In this document: piece by piece, positions 32,489 through 35,423 of the stretch
Layout: the number at the start of each line of letters is the position of its first letter
Position numbering within the stretch: the first letter of the stretch is position 1
Origin: Paracoccus sp. (in: a-proteobacteria)
GTDB lineage: Bacteria; Pseudomonadota; Alphaproteobacteria; Rhodobacterales; Rhodobacteraceae
Length of the DNA: 35,423 bases
NCBI GenBank assembly: GCA_030538425.1
Contig: JAUNTZ010000030.1
Location: 1 to 35,423 of the forward strand
Direction: 5' to 3'
The notes under the pieces: generated by a model
Seen by the model: only the letters and a program-made list of their open reading frames with translations
What the model was told of the DNA's origin: nothing
The model's database searches: none
Translations under genes and position numbers: made by a program

Positions 32489-34684
32489 ATGACTGTGCCC
32501 CACCACTTCCCCCCTCGCGCCCGCATCGCCGTTCTGACCTGCGAGCCGGTGGGCATGCTAGACTATCTCGCGCCGGATGAGGGCGTGGCGCAAGGCGCGT
32601 TGGTTTTGGTGCCTCTGGGGCCGCGCCGGGTGCTGGGGATGGTCTGGGGCGCGGGCGCGGGTGGGTTCGACGCGGCCAAGCTGCGGCAGGTCGCCCGCGT
32701 GATCGAGGCCGAGCCCTTCACCCCCGCGATGGTCGAGTTTCTCACCCGCGCCGCTGAATATACGCTCACCCCCCTGCCGCTGATGTTGCGCATGGCGACC
32801 CGCGCGCCTGATCTGGCCGAGCCGCCCGCCGCCCGCCGCATCGTCACCCGCACGGGCCCGCCGCCCGTCCGCATGACCCCCGCGCGTGAGGCCGTCCTGC
32901 GGGTGCTGGAAGATCACGGCGGGGCGGCCTTCGCACCCTCGGAACTCGCGCAGCTTGCGGGCGTCTCGGCGGGCGTGGTCAAGGGGCTGGTCGAGGCGCG
33001 CAGTTTGGCCGAGACCGAGGCCCCGCGCGACACCGCCTATCCGCGCCTTGATCCCGACCGCCCCGGCAAGCCGCTGGCACCCGATCAGGCCGAAGCCGCC
33101 GAGACCCTGCGCGAGACGATCCGCGCCGGTGCCTATTCCACCACGCTTTTGCGCGGCGTCACCGGCTCGGGCAAGACCGAGGTCTATCTTGAGGCCGTGG
33201 CCGAGACCTTGCGGGCCGGGCGGCAGGCGCTTGTCCTGTTGCCCGAAATCGCGCTCTCAGCCGAGTTTCTGGACCGGGTCGAGGCGCGATTCGGCGCGCG
33301 TCCGGGCGAGTGGCATAGCGGCATGACGCGGGGCGAGCGGCGGCGGCTGTGGCATATGGCCGGACGCGGTGAGGTGCAGCTTGTCGTGGGCGCGCGCTCG
33401 GCGCTGTTTCTGCCCTTTCGTGACCTTGGCCTGATCGTTGTCGATGAAGAACATGACAGCAGCTACAAGCAGGAAGATGTCGTCTATTACAACGCCCGCG
33501 ACATGGGCGTCCTGCGCGCCTCGCTGTCAGGGGCGGCGGTGGTGCTGGCCTCGGCCACGCCCTCGGTCGAAAGCTGGGTCAACGCCGCTTCCGGCAAATA
33601 TCGCCGCCTTGACCTGCGCGCCCGCTATGGCGAGGCCGAACTGCCGGAAATGGCGGCGATTGACCTGCGGGCTGAGGATATGCCGCAGGGCCGCTGGATC
33701 TCGCCCAGCCTTGCCCGCGCGGTCGAGGCGCGGATCGCGGCGGGCGAGCAGGCTTTGCTGTTCATCAACCGGCGCGGCTATGCGCCGGTGACGGTCTGCC
33801 GCGCCTGCGGGCAGCAGGTGGGCTGCGCACAATGCGACGCGCGCATGGTTGAGCATCGCTTCCAGAACCGCCTTGTCTGCCACCAATGCGGCGAGACCCG
33901 CCCGATCCCCGAGACCTGCCCCGCCTGCGGGGTTGAGGGACGCATGGCCGCGCTTGGCCCCGGGGTTGAGCGGCTGGCCGAGGAGGTCGCCGCGCGTTTC
34001 CCCGATGCGCGCGCGGCGGTGCTGTCCTCAGACCTGTTCGGCAGCGCGCGGGCGCTGAAAGAGACCATCGCCTCGATCGCGGCGGGTGAGGCGGATATCA
34101 TCATCGGCACCCAGATCGTCGCCAAGGGGCATAATTTTCCCAAGCTGACGCTTGTCGGCGTGATCGACGCCGATCTGGGCCTGCAAGGCGCGGATCTGCG
34201 CGCGGCCGAGCGGTCCTTTCAACTGATCCGGCAGGTGGCGGGACGCGCGGGGCGGCAGGGCGACCGGGCGGGGCTGGCGCTGTTGCAGACCCACCAGCCC
34301 GAGCATCCGGTGATCCGCGCGATCCTCTCGGGCGATGACGAGGGCTTTTGGAACGCCGAGGCCGCGCAAAGGCAGGCGACCGGGATGCCCCCTTTCGGGC
34401 GGCTGGCGGGGCTGATCCTGTCGCATCCCGATCTGGCGGTGGTGTCGGATTTCGCCCGCCATCTGGCGCTGAACGCAGCACCTTTGCAGGAGGCGGGCGC
34501 GACCCTGTTCGGCCCCGCGCCTGCGCCGATTGCCCGCATCCGGGGGCGGCATCGCGTGCGGCTTCTGGTGCAGGCCCCGCGTCAGGCCCCGCTGCAACGT
34601 GCGATTGCCGACTGGCTGGCGCCGCATAAGCCGCCCGCAAATCTGCGGCTGTCGGTGGATATTGACCCGCAGAGTTTTCTGTAA
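32489..34684 (+). CDS. priA: Primosomal protein N' (replication restart helicase PriA)
   Basis: Helicase that reloads the replisome at stalled forks; 731 aa. The N-terminal DNA-binding part (1-105) contains RIAVLTCEPVGMLDYLAPD and VLVPLGPRRVLGMVWG. The helicase core has Walker A GVTGSGKT (223-230), LLPEIALS, the DEEH box (319-322) with SSYKQEDVVYYNARD, and ASATPSVES. Eight zinc-binding Cys are present (437, 440, 446, 449, 464, 467, 477, 480). GTQIVAKGHNFPKLTLVGVIDAD and QLIRQVAGRAGR follow, then the C-terminal domain RHRVRLLVQAPR. The ATG at 32489 fits the family start; TCTCCTCC upstream is no Shine-Dalgarno, so the ribosome site is weak. Confidence 0.95.
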   Translation: MTVPHHFPPRARIAVLTCEPVGMLDYLAPDEGVAQGALVLVPLGPRRVLGMVWGAGAGGFDAAKLRQVARVIEAEPFTPAMVEFLTRAAEYTLTPLPLMLRMATRAPDLAEPPAARRIVTRTGPPPVRMTPAREAVLRVLEDHGGAAFAPSELAQLAGVSAGVVKGLVEARSLAETEAPRDTAYPRLDPDRPGKPLAPDQAEAAETLRETIRAGAYSTTLLRGVTGSGKTEVYLEAVAETLRAGRQALVLLPEIALSAEFLDRVEARFGARPGEWHSGMTRGERRRLWHMAGRGEVQLVVGARSALFLPFRDLGLIVVDEEHDSSYKQEDVVYYNARDMGVLRASLSGAAVVLASATPSVESWVNAASGKYRRLDLRARYGEAELPEMAAIDLRAEDMPQGRWISPSLARAVEARIAAGEQALLFINRRGYAPVTVCRACGQQVGCAQCDARMVEHRFQNRLVCHQCGETRPIPETCPACGVEGRMAALGPGVERLAEEVAARFPDARAAVLSSDLFGSARALKETIASIAAGEADIIIGTQIVAKGHNFPKLTLVGVIDADLGLQGADLRAAERSFQLIRQVAGRAGRQGDRAGLALLQTHQPEHPVIRAILSGDDEGFWNAEAAQRQATGMPPFGRLAGLILSHPDLAVVSDFARHLALNAAPLQEAGATLFGPAPAPIARIRGRHRVRLLVQAPRQAPLQRAIADWLAPHKPPANLRLSVDIDPQSFL

Positions 34685-34742
34685 GGGGGCGCTGCCCCCG
34701 CCGCCTGCGGCGGCTCCCCCGGAGTATTTCGGCACAGAAGAA
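34684..34742. repeat. Dispersed palindromic element, subtype B
   Basis: GGGGGCGCTGCCCCC and CCGCCTGCGGCGG hairpins are followed by GGAGTATTTCGGCACAGAAGAA. The GC-rich half is nearly the same as at 20484. It fills the gap between convergent priA and tadA and probably terminates both. Confidence 0.75.
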
Positions 34743-34743
34743 A

Positions 34744-35196
34744 TCAGCGCCGGGCGCGGAAGAATTCTTGCAGCAGGGCTTGCGATTCCTGCGCCGCGAT
34801 GCCGTCATAAATCGCGGGGCGGTGGTGGCATTGCGGATGATCGAACACCCGCGCGCCATGGGTCACGCCGCCCATGCGTGGGTCCGCCGCCCCATAATAA
34901 AGCGTCTCGATCCGCGCCGCCGAGATCGCCGCCGCGCACATCGGACAGGGCTCCAGCGTGACCCATAGCCTATAGCCGGGCAGACGTTCCGAGCGGGCCT
35001 TGGCGCAGGCTTCGCGAATGGCAAGGATTTCCGCATGGGCGGTCGGGTCGCTGGACTCGCGCGTGCGATTGCCCGCCCGCGCCGCCACCCACCCGTCGGG
35101 GGCCACGACCACCGCGCCCACCGGCACCTCGCCCCGTGCGGCGGCGGCCCGCGCCTCGTCCAATGCCTGTGCCATGAATGATGTGAAACCGCTCAT
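34744..35196 (-). CDS. tadA: tRNA-specific adenosine deaminase
   Basis: Zinc enzyme that converts adenosine to inosine at the wobble position of tRNA-Arg(ACG); 150 aa. The deaminase signature is complete: HAE (His54, Glu56) in DPTAHAEILAIREA and PCPMC (Cys84, Cys87) in TLEPCPMCAAAI. The substrate-side motifs GAVVVAPDGWV, GNRTRESSDPTAHAE and YYGAADPRMGGV also match TadA. I chose the ATG at 35196 (SGFTSFMAQALDEA); ATGs at 35211 and 35175 are alternatives, as no clear ribosome site decides. It converges on priA and is divergent from the gene starting at 35319. Confidence 0.93.
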   Translation of the reverse strand: MSGFTSFMAQALDEARAAAARGEVPVGAVVVAPDGWVAARAGNRTRESSDPTAHAEILAIREACAKARSERLPGYRLWVTLEPCPMCAAAISAARIETLYYGAADPRMGGVTHGARVFDHPQCHHRPAIYDGIAAQESQALLQEFFRARR

Positions 35197-35318
35197 CCCT
35201 TGCTTGTGCATCGGTGGGCGCATGGCGGCAATGTGAAAACGAACTCTTTTGTTTGCCCGGCGTTGGGCGTATGGAACCCGCTTTGCAATGCCGCAGCGAT
35301 GCGCCAAGGAGATTCGCC

Positions 35319-35423
35319 ATGAACGACAACCCCGAACATGACAAGGCCACCCCCCAGTGCAAGGACGCCCCCCGCCCCGAAGGCGATGCGCTTGACACCG
35401 ATGGCGCGCTGACGTCTGCTTCC
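35319..35423 (+). CDS. Unidentified protein, 5' end only
   Basis: An ATG preceded by AAGGAG (35306-35311) opens a frame running off the window: NDNPEHDKATPQCKDAPR and about 16 further residues, all hydrophilic and disordered in character. No domain is visible yet. In related bacteria the gene divergent from tadA is often an rRNA pseudouridine synthase with a charged N-terminal tail, but the 35 residues here cannot show this. Confidence 0.65.
   Translation, partial: MNDNPEHDKATPQCKDAPRPEGDALDTDGALTSAS

Noticed and set aside
32143-32580. Rightward frame upstream of priA with a hydrophobic stretch
   Set aside because: Overlaps both the leftward membrane-protein gene and the priA start in another frame, with no ribosome site; weak compared with the alternatives.
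35000-35236. Rightward frame over tadA
   Set aside because: Antisense shadow; the TadA zinc motifs on the other strand are complete.

Overview
The window looks like a high-G+C alphaproteobacterial chromosome of the Rhodobacteraceae/Paracoccaceae type. Supporting signs are a Paracoccus-style nirS | nirI-nirX | norCBQDEF | nnrS | nnr denitrification cluster, a phosphatidylcholine synthase, the xerC-DUF484 pair followed by a short transaldolase and priA, and a perfect CtrA-type TTAA-N7-TTAA site. The genus cannot be fixed from the sequence alone. No tRNA, rRNA, insertion sequence, phage gene or CRISPR array was seen.

Denitrification block (1-11719). The 5' part of nirS (cytochrome cd1 nitrite reductase) reads leftward off the edge. 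It shares a divergent promoter region, containing one FNR/NNR box, with nirI (a NosR/NirI membrane flavo-iron-sulfur protein). nirI overlaps nirX (an ApbE-type flavin transferase that probably flavinylates NirI). A second NNR box precedes norCBQDEF: NorC and NorB form the nitric oxide reductase, NorQ and NorD are its AAA+/VWA activation pair, and NorE and NorF are small membrane accessories. Convergent nnrS and a Crp/Fnr regulator of the NNR/DNR type (nnr) close the block. Together these genes reduce nitrite to NO to N2O and sense NO.

Accessory and repeat-rich middle (11720-26519). Ordinary genes are separated by unusual non-coding DNA. The genes are a GNAT acetyltransferase, an EcsC-family protein, a tiny secreted Cys/His-rich protein behind a CtrA-type box, a RecD-like helicase, a DppBC-type ABC transporter with a fused two-domain ATPase, an MFS exporter with a monooxygenase-like tail, a GlsB/YeaQ-type membrane protein, an L,D-transpeptidase lipoprotein, a histone-H1-like Lys/Ala-rich protein and a lytic transglycosylase. 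The non-coding DNA includes a ~110-125 bp degenerate direct repeat region (11.77-12.1 kb), a five-copy ~77 bp tandem array (16.5-16.9 kb) and three decayed relics of the GlsB-type gene next to its intact copy (22.3-22.9 kb).

Housekeeping end (26520-35423). This part holds a family-5 periplasmic binding protein, pcs, xerC-DUF484-fsa/tal, a poorly conserved patch with a small lipoprotein and a frameshifted membrane-protein gene, priA, tadA and the first codons of a divergent gene. Intergenic palindromes of a dispersed family recur at six or more places from 17.0 to 34.7 kb.

I did not find a convincing new multigene system. The best leads are the serial gene-relic array, the tandem array and the CtrA-box/small-protein pair.
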